DNA of 64,000 bases from an uncultured Pseudomonadales bacterium (GCA_951813515.1 OX638346.1:1667617-1731616); one strand, 5' to 3'; counted from the first letter of the stretch, positions 36,848-45,863 are shown. Translations and numbers: made by a program. Notes: a model not told the origin generated them from the sequence alone.

Positions 36848-37215
36848 ACTCCGTTCGCCTCGACAAATGGCTGTGGGCGGCACGTTTCTTCAAGACCCGC
36901 TCGCGGGCAAAGACGGCCATCGACGGGGGACATGTGCGGCTGAACGGAAATCGGGCGAAGGCGGCGAAGGAAGTGAAGTGCGGTGACACGTTGGACATCA
37001 GGCGCGGACCGGATGACTTCACGGTGCATGTTGAAGCGGTGGCGGAACGGCGGGGAAGCGCGGCGGCGGCCTCCGCGCTGTATCGGGAAACCGAGGCGTC
37101 CATGGCGAAACGCGAGCGGGAAGCGGCGCTAAGGCGAGCAGCCGGACGGCAGACGTCCTATGGCCGGCCGTCGAAGCGGGACCGACGACGAATGGAACAA
37201 CTGAAGGGGCGCTAG
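36844..37215 (+). CDS. hslR: Heat-shock protein 15 (S4-domain ribosome rescue factor)
   Basis: This 123-residue protein opens with an S4 RNA-binding domain (VRLDKWLWAARFFKTRSRAK, GHVRLNGNRAKAAKEVKCGD) and has a basic tail (KRDRRRMEQLKGR). Hsp15 binds free 50S subunits carrying a peptidyl-tRNA. TTG 36844 is chosen. AGGAGA lies ten bases upstream, it overlaps the yrfG stop, and the S4 domain starts within a few residues. Earlier in-frame codons lie inside yrfG. The TAG stop is part of a 25-bp palindrome. Confidence 0.92.
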   Translation: MNSVRLDKWLWAARFFKTRSRAKTAIDGGHVRLNGNRAKAAKEVKCGDTLDIRRGPDDFTVHVEAVAERRGSAAAASALYRETEASMAKREREAALRRAAGRQTSYGRPSKRDRRRMEQLKGR

Positions 37216-37236
37216 TGTCGTGTGACACGACACTAG
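37212..37236. repeat. 25-bp perfect palindrome overlapping a stop codon (copy 2)
   Basis: The same 12-base arms as at 12565-12589 flank a central G, so the element is the exact copy in reverse orientation. The TAG of hslR is inside the left arm. It lies between hslR and the sulfatase gene on the same strand. Confidence 0.9.
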
Positions 37237-37293
37237 TGCAATCGGGATAGGATACGGCGCGTCCCGCTAACTTCTCGAAACCGGAAGCAGGTC

Positions 37294-38652
37294 ATGTCCA
37301 ACGTCATCGTCTTCATGTCCGATGAGCACAATCCGCGCTATTCATCGCCCTACGGCCACGACTTCGTCGACACGCCGAACATGCAGTGGCTTGCCGACAG
37401 CGGCACGTTGTACGAGCACGCTTACTGCCCGTCGCCACTCTGCATGCCGAGCCGCTCCGCGTTTCTGACAGGCAAGCGGGTCCACGCCGTAAAGTCCTAC
37501 GGCAACAACCGGCTCGGTATTCCGCCCGAAACCCGAGGCCTCGGCGCCGTGCTCGGCGAACAGGGCGTGCACACCGTATTCGTTGGCAAGGTGCATGCCT
37601 ATCGACCGGTTGCCGAACTGGGATTCTCGGAGACCATCGAGACCAACGACGGCCCATCGGCCTTCTACGAGGCCCAGAGCCGCCGCCCACTTGCCGTATG
37701 CCCGGGGGGAGCGAAGCGCCTCGACGGGTACGGTCCCCGTGACACGCCGTGGGGAAACGACGTCACCTACATGGATGCGGCCGTCGACTGGCTTCGGACA
37801 CGCGCTCCCGAAATGGATCGTCCCTGGGTCCTCTACGTCAACCTGGTGAAGCCGCACTTTCCCCATTTCTGCACCGAGCGGCTCTGGGACAAGTACCGCG
37901 AACACGGTGATCTGCCGACGCACGACGTTGAAGCGGCGACTGCCCAACACCCTTACGCGGTCGACTTGCGCCGGCACTTCGAGCTGGAGCAGGTGGAGGA
38001 GGAGCAGGTCCGCGGGCTACGCCGGGGCTACTACGCCTGCGTCAGCTTCATCGACGAGCAACTCGGGCGGCTGCGGTCCGCCCTCGGGGAGGCGGGTCTC
38101 GAGGACACGACCAATGTTGTCTACACCTCGGACCACGGCGAGATGCTGGGCAAGTTCGGGCTGTGGTGGAAGTGCACCCTGCTCGAGGACGCTGCCCGGA
38201 TTCCGTGCATTGCGGTGGGTCCGGACTTCGAATCGGGCGCGCGGGTGGCGACGCCCGTAGACCTGCACGACCTGCAGGCCAGCGTGTTCTCGCTCACAGG
38301 CGCACAACAGCCGGAGAACTGGCTGGGCGCCCCGTTGGGCAGCTTGGCGAACGACGACCGGGACCGGGTGGTCTTCGCCGAATACCATGGGCACGGCACC
38401 CGTGCCGGCTCGTTCATGGTGCGCCAGGGCGACTGGAAGCTGATCCACCACGTTGAGGCGCCGGACCAGTTGTTCGATCTCGGAGATGACCCGGAAGAAC
38501 TCGAGAACCAATACGAAGCGTGCCCGCCGAAGGCAGAGGAACTCTCGGCAGCGCTGGCCGAGATCTGCGACCCGGCTGTCGAGGACCGTGAAGCCGAGGC
38601 CTTCTGGGAGAGGCAGTTGCGTCTGCACGAGCAGGAGTCGGCTGGTGAATGA
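37294..38652 (+). CDS. Sulfatase (formylglycine-dependent family)
   Basis: This 452-residue sulfatase has no signal peptide. The N-terminal metal site NVIVFMSDEHNPRY leads to the CxPSR motif in CMPSRSAFLTGKR, whose Cys (about residue 51) must be converted to formylglycine by a maturase. Later ligands are VKPHFPH and TSDHGEMLGKFGLWWK. The lack of a leader and the general layout resemble cytoplasmic choline-sulfatase-type enzymes acting on small sulfate esters. No maturase gene is in the window. It lies between hslR and a repeat-rich spacer. Released sulfate could enter the CysDNC pathway. Confidence 0.92.
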   Translation: MSNVIVFMSDEHNPRYSSPYGHDFVDTPNMQWLADSGTLYEHAYCPSPLCMPSRSAFLTGKRVHAVKSYGNNRLGIPPETRGLGAVLGEQGVHTVFVGKVHAYRPVAELGFSETIETNDGPSAFYEAQSRRPLAVCPGGAKRLDGYGPRDTPWGNDVTYMDAAVDWLRTRAPEMDRPWVLYVNLVKPHFPHFCTERLWDKYREHGDLPTHDVEAATAQHPYAVDLRRHFELEQVEEEQVRGLRRGYYACVSFIDEQLGRLRSALGEAGLEDTTNVVYTSDHGEMLGKFGLWWKCTLLEDAARIPCIAVGPDFESGARVATPVDLHDLQASVFSLTGAQQPENWLGAPLGSLANDDRDRVVFAEYHGHGTRAGSFMVRQGDWKLIHHVEAPDQLFDLGDDPEELENQYEACPPKAEELSAALAEICDPAVEDREAEAFWERQLRLHEQESAGE

Positions 38653-38671
38653 GCCGGCGCTCGGCTGCGGT

Positions 38672-38781
38672 CTCGCGCTCCCTGGCTGAAGGCTGTTTCT
38701 TGCGAGGGGTGCCCCCTCGCGCTCCCCGGCTGAGGGCTATTTCTTGCGAGGGGTACCTCCTCGCACTCCCCGGCTGAGGGC
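38672..38781. repeat. 44-bp tandem repeat, about 2.5 copies
   Basis: Units start at 38672, 38716 and 38760, with the third cut short. Each begins CTCGCRCTCCC, continues GGCTGARGGCT, and the full units end in TTTCTTGCGAGGGG. Copies differ by a few transitions. The unit is GC-rich and has no open frame with coding character. Confidence 0.85.
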
Positions 38782-38816
38782 TCCGCCCCGTCCCCGGTCA
38801 CTGCCGCTCCCGGCGA

Positions 38817-38941
38817 CGGTTGTTCAATGGAAGTGCCCCACGGCCGGGGTCCGTTGGCCCCGCCCGTGGCCCGGCCCAGCTCTTCGTCCATTGAACAACC
38901 GCCCCCAGTCGCTGCGCTCCTGGGGACGGTTGTTCAATGGA
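38817..38941. repeat. Three copies of a 15-bp arm (direct, inverted, direct) forming alternative hairpins
   Basis: The arm CGGTTGTTCAATGGA occurs at 38817-38831 and 38927-38941, and its exact reverse complement at 38887-38901. The middle copy can pair with either flank. Pairing downstream gives a compact hairpin: 15 bp, one mismatch, then CCCCAG/CTGGGG with an 11-base loop, ending 37 bases before pckA. Pairing upstream encloses a GC-rich loop. Confidence 0.9.
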
Positions 38942-38949
38942 AGTGTATG
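38832..38949. repeat. Dispersed ~118-bp intergenic repeat, copy 1
   Basis: This segment aligns nearly end to end with 42775-42893. Shared blocks include AGTGCCCCAC, GTGGCCCGGCCC, CAACCGCCCC, GTCGCTG and a final GTATG. Differences often preserve the palindromic layout. It sits between the sulfatase gene and pckA. Confidence 0.8.
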
Positions 38950-38978
38950 ATTCGCGAAACCCACTGAAGATCTTGTCA

Positions 38979-40541
38979 ATGGCGCTCGAGATCGACATTT
39001 CCAGCAGGAATGAAACCTACTACGATCTTAGTCCCGCAACGCTGGCTGAGATCGCCATTCTGCGTGGCGAAGGCCGGCTTTCGTCGAGCGGGGCAATCGT
39101 TGTCGAAACCGGAAAACGCACGGGACGTTCGCCGGACGATCGCTTCATCGTGGACGGCCCTGCTGCGTCCGCGTTTGTCGACTGGGGACCCATCAACCAT
39201 CCGATAAGGCCCGCGGTATTCGACGCCTTGTGGAACCGTGTCCAGGCGCATCTCGCAGACCGGGAGACGTTCGTTTCTCACCTCCACGTCGGTGCCGATC
39301 CGAATCACTATTTGCCTATTGCGGTTACCACGGAATACGCGTGGCACGCGCTGTTCGGGCGTTCGCTTTTCATCCTGCCGGACACCTTCAACCCGAAGGA
39401 GAAGGAGGTGTGGGAAGTGGTCAACGCGCCGAATTTCGTCTGTTCGCCGACGCGCGACGGTACATGCAGCGATGCGACGGTGATGCTCAATTTCGATCGC
39501 CGCCGCGTGCTGCTCGCGGGGATGCGTTACGCGGGAGAGATGAAGAAGTCGCTTTTTGGCGTTCAGAATTTCCTGCTCCCGGACAGCGATGTTCTCCCGA
39601 TGCACTGCTCGGCGAGTGCCGGTCCGAATGGCGATGTGACGCTTTTCTTCGGCCTGTCCGGTACCGGCAAGACGACGCTGTCAGCGGACCCGACGCGCCT
39701 CCTGGTGGGTGACGACGAACATGGCTGGACCAGGGGCGGGGTGTTCAATATCGAAGGTGGGTGCTATGCCAAGTGCATCGACCTGACGCGCGAGAACGAG
39801 CCGGTGATCTACGACGCGATTTCGTTCGGCGCCATCGTCGAGAACGTGGTGATGGACCCGGTCACGCGCCAGATCGACTTTGCCGACGCGTCCATTACAG
39901 AGAACACGCGGGCCTGCTATCCCCTGGACAACGTCGAGGCCAAAGTGCCGGAGAACCGCGCCGGCGAGCCGGAGTCCATCATCTTTCTTGCCTGCGATGT
40001 GAGCGGAGTGCTTCCACCGGTGGCCGTGCTGTCCAAGGAAGCCGCGGCCTATCACTTCCTGTCGGGCTACACGGCGCAGGTCGGATCCACGGTGATGGGT
40101 TCGCACGAGGCCTACTCCGCGACGTTCTCGACATGTTTCGGCGCCGCGTTCTTCCCGCGGCCGGCGCGCGTGTACGCGGATCTCCTGATCAAGCGTATCA
40201 GCGAGTTCGGCTCCCGGGTGTACCTGGTCAATACGGGATGGACCGGCGGCGGCTACGGTGTCGGCAGGCGATTCAGCATTCCGGTGACACGGTCGATTGT
40301 GGCGGCGATCCAGTCCGGCGATTTGCGCGATGTCCCGACCACGCACCTTCCGGGTTTGAATCTCGACATTCCCGTCGCGGTGCCGGGTGTCGACGATGCG
40401 CTTCTGAATCCCCGCAATACCTGGGCGGATGGGTCCGCATACGATGCGGCTGCGGCAAGCCTGGTCGGAAAGTTCGTCGACAACTTCCGGAAGTTCGATG
40501 TCGATCGGGCGATCGTGGACGCGGGACCGAAGGTCACCTGA
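38979..40541 (+). CDS. pckA: Phosphoenolpyruvate carboxykinase (ATP)
   Basis: This 520-residue enzyme converts oxaloacetate and ATP to phosphoenolpyruvate at the entry to gluconeogenesis. It has the kinase-1a loop [14 protein letters not shown], kinase-2 GDDEHGW, and [13 protein letters not shown], along with the [10 protein letters not shown] and PKEKEVWE segments of the family. ATG 38979 is preferred over ATG 38937, which lies in the upstream hairpin and adds residues with no family match. The repeat-built leader directly upstream could influence its expression. The gshA gene follows after 18 bp. Confidence 0.97.
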   Translation: MALEIDISSRNETYYDLSPATLAEIAILRGEGRLSSSGAIVVETGKRTGRSPDDRFIVDGPAASAFVDWGPINHPIRPAVFDALWNRVQAHLADRETFVSHLHVGADPNHYLPIAVTTEYAWHALFGRSLFILPDTFNPKEKEVWEVVNAPNFVCSPTRDGTCSDATVMLNFDRRRVLLAGMRYAGEMKKSLFGVQNFLLPDSDVLPMHCSASAGPNGDVTLFFGLSGTGKTTLSADPTRLLVGDDEHGWTRGGVFNIEGGCYAKCIDLTRENEPVIYDAISFGAIVENVVMDPVTRQIDFADASITENTRACYPLDNVEAKVPENRAGEPESIIFLACDVSGVLPPVAVLSKEAAAYHFLSGYTAQVGSTVMGSHEAYSATFSTCFGAAFFPRPARVYADLLIKRISEFGSRVYLVNTGWTGGGYGVGRRFSIPVTRSIVAAIQSGDLRDVPTTHLPGLNLDIPVAVPGVDDALLNPRNTWADGSAYDAAAASLVGKFVDNFRKFDVDRAIVDAGPKVT

Positions 40542-40559
40542 GTCTCCGCCCGTCACATC

Positions 40560-42146
40560 GTGATTAGCGCTGACGCGATCAGGAGTTTGCGGGGTCGAGA
40601 GGAACTCACGCACCTGCGACGCGGTATCGAGAAAGAGAGCTTGCGCGTAACGCCGGGCGGAACGCTCGCGCAGACGCCGCATCCGCCGGCCCTGGGTTCG
40701 GCGCTCACCCACTCGCATATCACCACGGATTTCAGCGAGGCGCAGCCGGAACTCATCACCGGCGTGCATGACAGCGCCGCCGCCTGTATCGCGGAACTGG
40801 ACGATATTCATCGATTCGTCTACGGCTACCTGCGCGATGAGTTGCTATGGGCCGCCAGCATGCCGTGCGCACTCACCGCTGACGATCAAATCCCGCTGGG
40901 GCGTTATGGGAAATCCCATATTGGGCGCATGAAGACGATCTATCGGCGGGGACTCGCCTATCGCTATGGTCGGGTCATGCAGACGATTTCCGGCATCCAC
41001 TACAACTTCTCGGTGCCGGACACCTTGTGGCCCGCGGTCGCCAGGGCGCGGCGGGAAACCCTCGACGACGACACCGTCAACCGGGTCTACTTCGACCTTA
41101 TCCGCAACTTCCGGCGCGAATCCTGGCTCCTGATCTACCTATTCGGCGCATCGCCCGCAGTATGTGCTTCCTTTGTGCGCGACCGGCCGCACGCGCTGGA
41201 AAGGTTCGACGTGACCACCTTCTACCTGCCGAACGCAACGTCGCTGCGAATGGGCCCTCTCGGCTATCAGTCCAGCGCCCAATCTTCGTTGCACGTCTCC
41301 TACAACAGTCTCGCCGACTATTCCGAGACCATGTGGCGGGCCTTGACGATGCCGCATCCGCCCTTCGAGGCGATCGGCCTGCGCGATGAGGATGGTGGAT
41401 ATCGACAGCTTGGCACCGCGCTCCTGCAGATCGAAAACGAGTTCTACAGTCCGATCCGTCCCAAGCGACGAACACGCTCGGGTGAGCAGCCCCTCGCCGC
41501 ATTGAATGACCGCGGCGTCGAATACGTCGAAGTGCGATGCCTGGATCTCGATCCGTTCTTGCCGGCCGGAATCGACGAGGTCGTTTCTCGCTTCCTGGAT
41601 GTTTTCCTGCTCGCATGCCTGCTCAGGGAGAGTCCGCCGGACAACCCGGAAGAGTCGTTACGCATCCAGGCCAACCAGCGCGCCGTCGTCGACCGTGGCC
41701 GCGATCCGAACCTGTTGCTCGATGACGGCGGCGGCACGGTGGGGTGCGGCGCCTGGGCGACCCGGATACTGGATGACTGCGCCGCCGTGGCGAAGCTGAT
41801 CGACGAAGTCTCGGGCGATGGTCAAGCCGGGGACGCCGTGGACGCCCAGCGACAGAAAGTCGTACGACCAGACTGCACGCCATCGGCGCGGGTGCTGGAG
41901 AGCATGCGGCAGGCGAAAGTCTCCTATTTTCGTTTCGCGCTGAACCAGTCGACATCCCACAAGGCGCATTACTGCGAGGGCTCCTTGAGCGAAGGGCGGC
42001 AGGCTTTCTTCGATCAACTGAGCCGTAAGTCGATGGCTGAGCAAGCGCGCCGGGAAGCCGGCGAGCGCGAGACTTTCGACGAGTACTTCGCCCGCGCGCG
42101 CAGGGGTTACGAACGGGATCCGGTCCCGGACGCGCGGCTGGCGTGA
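40560..42146 (+). CDS. gshA: Glutamate-cysteine ligase (E. coli type)
   Basis: This 528-residue enzyme makes gamma-glutamylcysteine, the first and limiting step of glutathione synthesis. Class I features are the N-terminal RRGIEKESLRV, HITTDFSEAQPELIT, GIHYNFSVP, and ALLQIENEFYSPIRP. Length is normal for the family. The start is GTG 40560, which gives the family N-terminus, and no clear ribosome site precedes it. Glutathione links it with the monothiol glutaredoxin and the gamma-glutamyltransferase elsewhere in the window. Its stop overlaps the acpH start. Confidence 0.96.
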   Translation: MISADAIRSLRGREELTHLRRGIEKESLRVTPGGTLAQTPHPPALGSALTHSHITTDFSEAQPELITGVHDSAAACIAELDDIHRFVYGYLRDELLWAASMPCALTADDQIPLGRYGKSHIGRMKTIYRRGLAYRYGRVMQTISGIHYNFSVPDTLWPAVARARRETLDDDTVNRVYFDLIRNFRRESWLLIYLFGASPAVCASFVRDRPHALERFDVTTFYLPNATSLRMGPLGYQSSAQSSLHVSYNSLADYSETMWRALTMPHPPFEAIGLRDEDGGYRQLGTALLQIENEFYSPIRPKRRTRSGEQPLAALNDRGVEYVEVRCLDLDPFLPAGIDEVVSRFLDVFLLACLLRESPPDNPEESLRIQANQRAVVDRGRDPNLLLDDGGGTVGCGAWATRILDDCAAVAKLIDEVSGDGQAGDAVDAQRQKVVRPDCTPSARVLESMRQAKVSYFRFALNQSTSHKAHYCEGSLSEGRQAFFDQLSRKSMAEQARREAGERETFDEYFARARRGYERDPVPDARLA

Positions 42147-42730
42147 ACTTTCTCGCCCACTGCACGCTGGCTCACCCGGAGACGGCGCTGATCGCGGGCG
42201 GTTTCATCGGCGACTTCATCAAGGGACCCGTGCCGAGCGAACTGCCGGAGCGGCTGCAGGCGGGCATTCGCCTGCACCGCCGCATCGACTCCATGAGCAA
42301 TCGTTTGCCCGGCATTGCCGTTAGCGTCCGACGACTCGGCCCGGGACTGCGCCGGCCCGGCCCGGTCCTGCTCGATATCGTCGCCGACCACTGTCTTGCT
42401 TTACGTTGGGATACGCACGGTCACGGTGAACTCACGGCGTTCACGGCCCTGGCGTACGATGCAATCGGCGCGTTCGATCAGTTCCTGCCCGAGCATGGGA
42501 GAAGGTATTTCCAGCGCATCCGGGACTCGGACGTGTTTGCCAGGTACCTCGAACCCGAAACCGTGCTGCGCGCGATGACGTACGTGCTGAAGCGCCTGCG
42601 GCTCCCACACCTCACTGACGAACTCGACGACATCGTCGGCGCCCACCTGGCGGACTTGATGGCCGACTTCGAAGAGTATTTCCCCGAGTTGCGGACTGCG
42701 GTCGTTGCCTGGAAGGAAGAGAACGCATAG
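42143..42730 (+). CDS. acpH: Acyl carrier protein phosphodiesterase
   Basis: This 195-residue HD-like hydrolase removes the 4'-phosphopantetheine group from holo-ACP. MNFLAHCTLAHPE, IAGGFIGDFIKGP, GIRLHRRIDSMSN and LDIVADHCLALRW carry the His/Asp metal site characteristic of AcpH. The start is GTG 42143, overlapping the gshA stop (GTGA), so translation is coupled. Confidence 0.93.
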   Translation: MNFLAHCTLAHPETALIAGGFIGDFIKGPVPSELPERLQAGIRLHRRIDSMSNRLPGIAVSVRRLGPGLRRPGPVLLDIVADHCLALRWDTHGHGELTAFTALAYDAIGAFDQFLPEHGRRYFQRIRDSDVFARYLEPETVLRAMTYVLKRLRLPHLTDELDDIVGAHLADLMADFEEYFPELRTAVVAWKEENA

Positions 42731-43044
42731 CGTGCCCGACAGTCGGCGCCTCGGTCCCGGGGCGTCTCTTTGCGAGTGCCCCACAGCCGGCGCCTTCGGC
42801 TCCGCCTGTGGCCCGGCCCCGCTCGTCGCCCGTGGACCAACCGCCCCGGGTCGCTGGTGCTCCCCGGAGACGTTTGTTCCATGGGAGGGTATGCTCCTTT
42901 CGGTTCCGAGCCGGGTGAGTCTTGCCGGTATCGAAGGGGCGATTCATCGCACCGTCAAGGTAGCGGAAGACCGCGAGCGTCGGCGATACCAGGTCGCCTT
43001 CCCGGTCGGGCCAACTCCGCCCTTGGCCAAGGCGTTCGTGGCTG
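42731..43044. other. 314-bp spacer between acpH and the T6SS cluster
   Basis: The left half holds the second copy of the dispersed repeat. The right half has an open frame of 55 codons (42891-43058) starting at the repeat's final ATG. It has no recognised similarity, runs into the hcp end, and is not called a gene. Confidence 0.6.
42775..42893. repeat. Dispersed ~118-bp intergenic repeat, copy 2
   Basis: This is the diverged counterpart of 38832-38949. Its right half keeps an imperfect hairpin: CCGTGGACCAACCG facing CGTTTGTTCCATGGG around a GC-rich inner stem and a GTCGCTG-containing loop. It lies just after acpH and marks the edge of the T6SS region. Confidence 0.8.
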
Positions 43045-43551
43045 CTACGCAATGGTGACCGTGGTCGACATCGTGGTCGTGTCGTAGCTACCTGCGAGCG
43101 TGTCGCTCGCCACGCCGTTGACGTAGACCTTGTGCTCCCACTTGATTTCCTCGTAGTCGAGCACGAAGAACTCCACGGGCATGTCAGCCGGCTTGCCGGA
43201 CGCCGGATCCATTGGCGTATCGACGTAGACGTTGACGACCTTGGCGTTCTTCAGCTTCGTGATATCGGCTGCCTGGACCTCTCCCCCGATCATCTTGGTT
43301 CGGGTGATCGTCACATCGTCGATATTCGAGGATTTCGCGCACGCTTCGCGAAGCGCCGGCGTGGCGGCATCGATCTCGTGTTCGAGTACGATGCTGCCGT
43401 GGATCGACGCACCATCCGTACGGTCGGAACCCTTGGCTACGACGGGGAGGTCGATGCCGTGCTTGAACGAGCGGCAGGTTATGGTGCCCTCGTAGTCCGC
43501 CAACGTTTCCTCACCGTCGATGCCTGAAATTTCCACTGCGAAGTGCGACAT
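43045..43551 (-). CDS. hcp: Hcp, type VI secretion tube protein
   Basis: This 168-residue Hcp-family protein forms hexameric rings that stack into the inner tube fired by the T6SS. MSHFAVEISGIDGEETLADY, the charged loop SDRTDGASIHGSIVLEHEID, and KWEHKVYVNGV match Hcp1-type members. It is the last gene of the long minus-strand T6SS unit, 56 bp after a second Hcp-like gene. Confidence 0.85.
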   Translation of the reverse strand: MSHFAVEISGIDGEETLADYEGTITCRSFKHGIDLPVVAKGSDRTDGASIHGSIVLEHEIDAATPALREACAKSSNIDDVTITRTKMIGGEVQAADITKLKNAKVVNVYVDTPMDPASGKPADMPVEFFVLDYEEIKWEHKVYVNGVASDTLAGSYDTTTMSTTVTIA

Positions 43552-43607
43552 GTCAGTTCTCCTTTTCCAAATCTATCCAAACCTTCCAAACCGCTCCGGA
43601 CCGCGTG

Positions 43608-44243
43608 CTAGAGAGCGACGCTGGTCTGCAGATCCCAGCCTTTCTCGATCGAGCCGCCAGCCACGCCGGCGGTATACGGCGTGTAGGTCCACTTGATCGA
43701 TGCGGCGTTGAGCCAGACTCGCTCGACCTCGTCGGTCGTGATCGAGCCGACGGGCTGGGGGTACACCGGCACCGGATTGGCTCGCGCCCGGGAGTAGCCG
43801 GAGTCGGCGCTCTGCGTCATGCCCGCGAGATTCCACAGCGCGCGAAACGCGTGGCCCGGATAGTTGTTGTAGCCCCGGTGCGGAAGGAACGCGCCGCCGT
43901 TTGCCTCAGCGGTCTCGTGTTCGATCCGCGACACGAACGTGTCCGTCAACGTGTACTTCATGAAGACCTGCGGCCCCGTCTCGGTGTTTTTGAACAGGGA
44001 CACCGTGACCGTGCCCAGGTTTTCTCCCATCGAGCACGCTTCCGCGAGCTTGGGGCTGGCCTTGTCCCGGTACCGGGTCAGGAATATCTCCGACAACTGG
44101 GCCTTTGCCGTCCCGCCAGGCGCTTCGATGAGATCGCGAATGGCGATCGCTTCGAGTTCTCCTTCGTGCCCGTTCTGGGTTGCTTCACCGGCAATCGTGA
44201 TCGTGCCGCCGGTCTTCTCTATTCTCACTGTGATGTCCGCCAT
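43608..44243 (-). CDS. Second Hcp-like protein
   Basis: This 211-residue protein shares the Hcp pattern. ITVRIEKTGGTITIAGEATQ opens a beta-barrel, LAEACSMGENLGTVTVSLFK aligns with the ring-stacking helix region, and QVFMKYTLTDTFVSRIEH is followed by SIKWTYTPY, the analogue of KWEH in hcp. A roughly 45-residue insertion (GGAFLPHRGYNNYPGHAFRA and after) makes it larger. It may be an alternative tube subunit, a capping ring or an Hcp with an extra domain. The insertion has no recognised toxin motif. Confidence 0.7.
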   Translation of the reverse strand: MADITVRIEKTGGTITIAGEATQNGHEGELEAIAIRDLIEAPGGTAKAQLSEIFLTRYRDKASPKLAEACSMGENLGTVTVSLFKNTETGPQVFMKYTLTDTFVSRIEHETAEANGGAFLPHRGYNNYPGHAFRALWNLAGMTQSADSGYSRARANPVPVYPQPVGSITTDEVERVWLNAASIKWTYTPYTAGVAGGSIEKGWDLQTSVAL

Positions 44244-44399
44244 GACTCCTCCTTAAAGATCCAGTAAGCAGTTTGTTGGACCAGTACCTGATTTGACCCT
44301 TTCGAGAACGTTAAATTCCTGACTGCGTGGTTTTTTCGGCCATCCAATCTTGTGCTGCCCGGCAGGGAACGGTCCACGTACACGACCGGCGCGTCCGTC

Positions 44400-45863
44400 T
44401 CAGTTGGGCAGCTCGGCGACCAGGCGTAGCGAGGCCGTCAGTTCTTCGAGCTGGAAATGTGGTCGCAGGTGGGCCACCGCGGTGTATGCACCCGGCTTGC
44501 CCGGGATGTCCACGACCTCTACCCGCGCCTCGCGCAGCGGATAGCGCGCCTTGGTGGCGTGGGATGCCGAGTCGTCGGACGTCACGTACTGCGCGATCCA
44601 ACCGCTCAGGAACCGCTGCACCTCGTCGCGAGAGGTGAAACCGCCGATCTTGTCGCGCATGATCGCCTTGAAGTAGTGGGCGAACCGCGCGCAGGCCAGG
44701 ATATAGGGCAGGCTCGCCGACAGCCGGGCGTTGGCGTTGGCCTGCTCTTCCACGTACTTCTGCGGTCGGTTTACCGTCGACCCGGAGAAGATCACCGCGA
44801 ACTCGGTGTTGCGGGCGTGGCAGAGGGAGATGATGCCCTGGTCGGACAACTCCTTCTCGCGCCGGTCCGTGATCGAGGTTTCCGTCGGGCACTTCGTGAT
44901 CCTCGCTCCCGTCAGGGATGGGAAGGTATGCAGCGGCAGGTTTTCGACCTTGCCGCCGGTCTCGAGTCCACGGATGGCCGACGGCCATCCGGATACCGAG
45001 AACGACTTCATGATCTGCCCGGCCAACGCCCAGGACGAGGGCCCCCACAGGTACTTGCCGTGGTCTTCGCCATCGACGTTCTCGACGAAATCCATGGCTT
45101 CCACCGGTGCCGTGTCCGGTCCCCAGGGGAGCCGCACCAGTGTCCGCGGTGCCGTTAGCGCGAGATAGCGGGAATCCGGGCTGTCGCGCAGGGCGTTCCA
45201 GCTCCCCATCTCGCTGGTGTCGAAGATCTTGGCGATGTCGATCGGTCGATCGAGTTCCGTGAAACTGTCGAGGTCCAGGAGGCTTGGGGCGGCACTGGCC
45301 AGGAACGGCGCGTGCGCCATCGCAGCCACCGCCGAAATGTCGCGCAGGAACTGGATGTCCATCGGCGAGCGTCCGAATTCCATGTCACCGACGAGAATCG
45401 TGTATGGCGATCCGCCGAGGGTCCCGTATTCGCTCTCGTAGACGTGCTTGAAGAAAACCGACTGGTCGAAGCCCGGAGCCCGTCGAAAGTCACGCTCGAG
45501 TTCGTCGCGGTGGCAGTTGAACACCCGCACCCGCGAGGTGGTCAGGTCGTTCTCCGACACGAGCTTGTCGAGGTTCCGCCAACTCGCCTCGAGGCGCTGG
45601 AACTTCCCGTTGTGCAGGACCTGATTGACCTGCTCCGATATGAGGCGGTCCAGGGCCACGATCCGCTCCGCGAGCGCCCGCTTTGCCGAGCCGTCGACCT
45701 GCACGCCGACCTTGGTGGCCTCTTCCACGAAACCGCGCAGCATGCGCCGGGCACCATCGACCTGGTGATCGTCTCTCACGAGGCGGCCATCGTCGAAGAT
45801 ACGCTCGAGTATCGTCGGTTCGACTTCCACCGACCCGTTGTTTGTCTTCGCTGTTTCCAACAT
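44400..45863 (-). CDS. tssC: Type VI secretion sheath large subunit TssC (VipB)
   Basis: This 487-residue protein pairs with TssB to form the contractile sheath. Family blocks are SEQVNQVLHNGKFQRLEASWR, VFFKHVYESEYGTLGGSPYT, FGRSPMDIQFLRDISAVAAM, HAPFLASAAP, and GFTSRDEVQRFLSGWIAQYV. Length and order are normal. Upstream on the same strand is tssB (60 bp), and downstream are the two Hcp genes. Confidence 0.97.
   Translation of the reverse strand: MLETAKTNNGSVEVEPTILERIFDDGRLVRDDHQVDGARRMLRGFVEEATKVGVQVDGSAKRALAERIVALDRLISEQVNQVLHNGKFQRLEASWRNLDKLVSENDLTTSRVRVFNCHRDELERDFRRAPGFDQSVFFKHVYESEYGTLGGSPYTILVGDMEFGRSPMDIQFLRDISAVAAMAHAPFLASAAPSLLDLDSFTELDRPIDIAKIFDTSEMGSWNALRDSPDSRYLALTAPRTLVRLPWGPDTAPVEAMDFVENVDGEDHGKYLWGPSSWALAGQIMKSFSVSGWPSAIRGLETGGKVENLPLHTFPSLTGARITKCPTETSITDRREKELSDQGIISLCHARNTEFAVIFSGSTVNRPQKYVEEQANANARLSASLPYILACARFAHYFKAIMRDKIGGFTSRDEVQRFLSGWIAQYVTSDDSASHATKARYPLREARVEVVDIPGKPGAYTAVAHLRPHFQLEELTASLRLVAELPN

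Larger units (their letters stand above)
38653..38978. other. 326-bp repeat-rich spacer between sulfatase and pckA
   Basis: No gene is present. The spacer holds a 44-bp tandem repeat, an inverted and direct repeat set able to form two mutually exclusive hairpins, and one copy of the roughly 118-bp dispersed element. All are listed separately. Confidence 0.8.

Noticed and set aside
38937..38978. Upstream ATG as the pckA start
   Set aside because: It falls inside the repeat hairpin and adds residues not found in the family; ATG 38979 gives the normal N-terminus.
42891..43058. Small gene of 55 codons after the second dispersed repeat
   Set aside because: No recognised similarity, no ribosome site and overlap with the hcp end.
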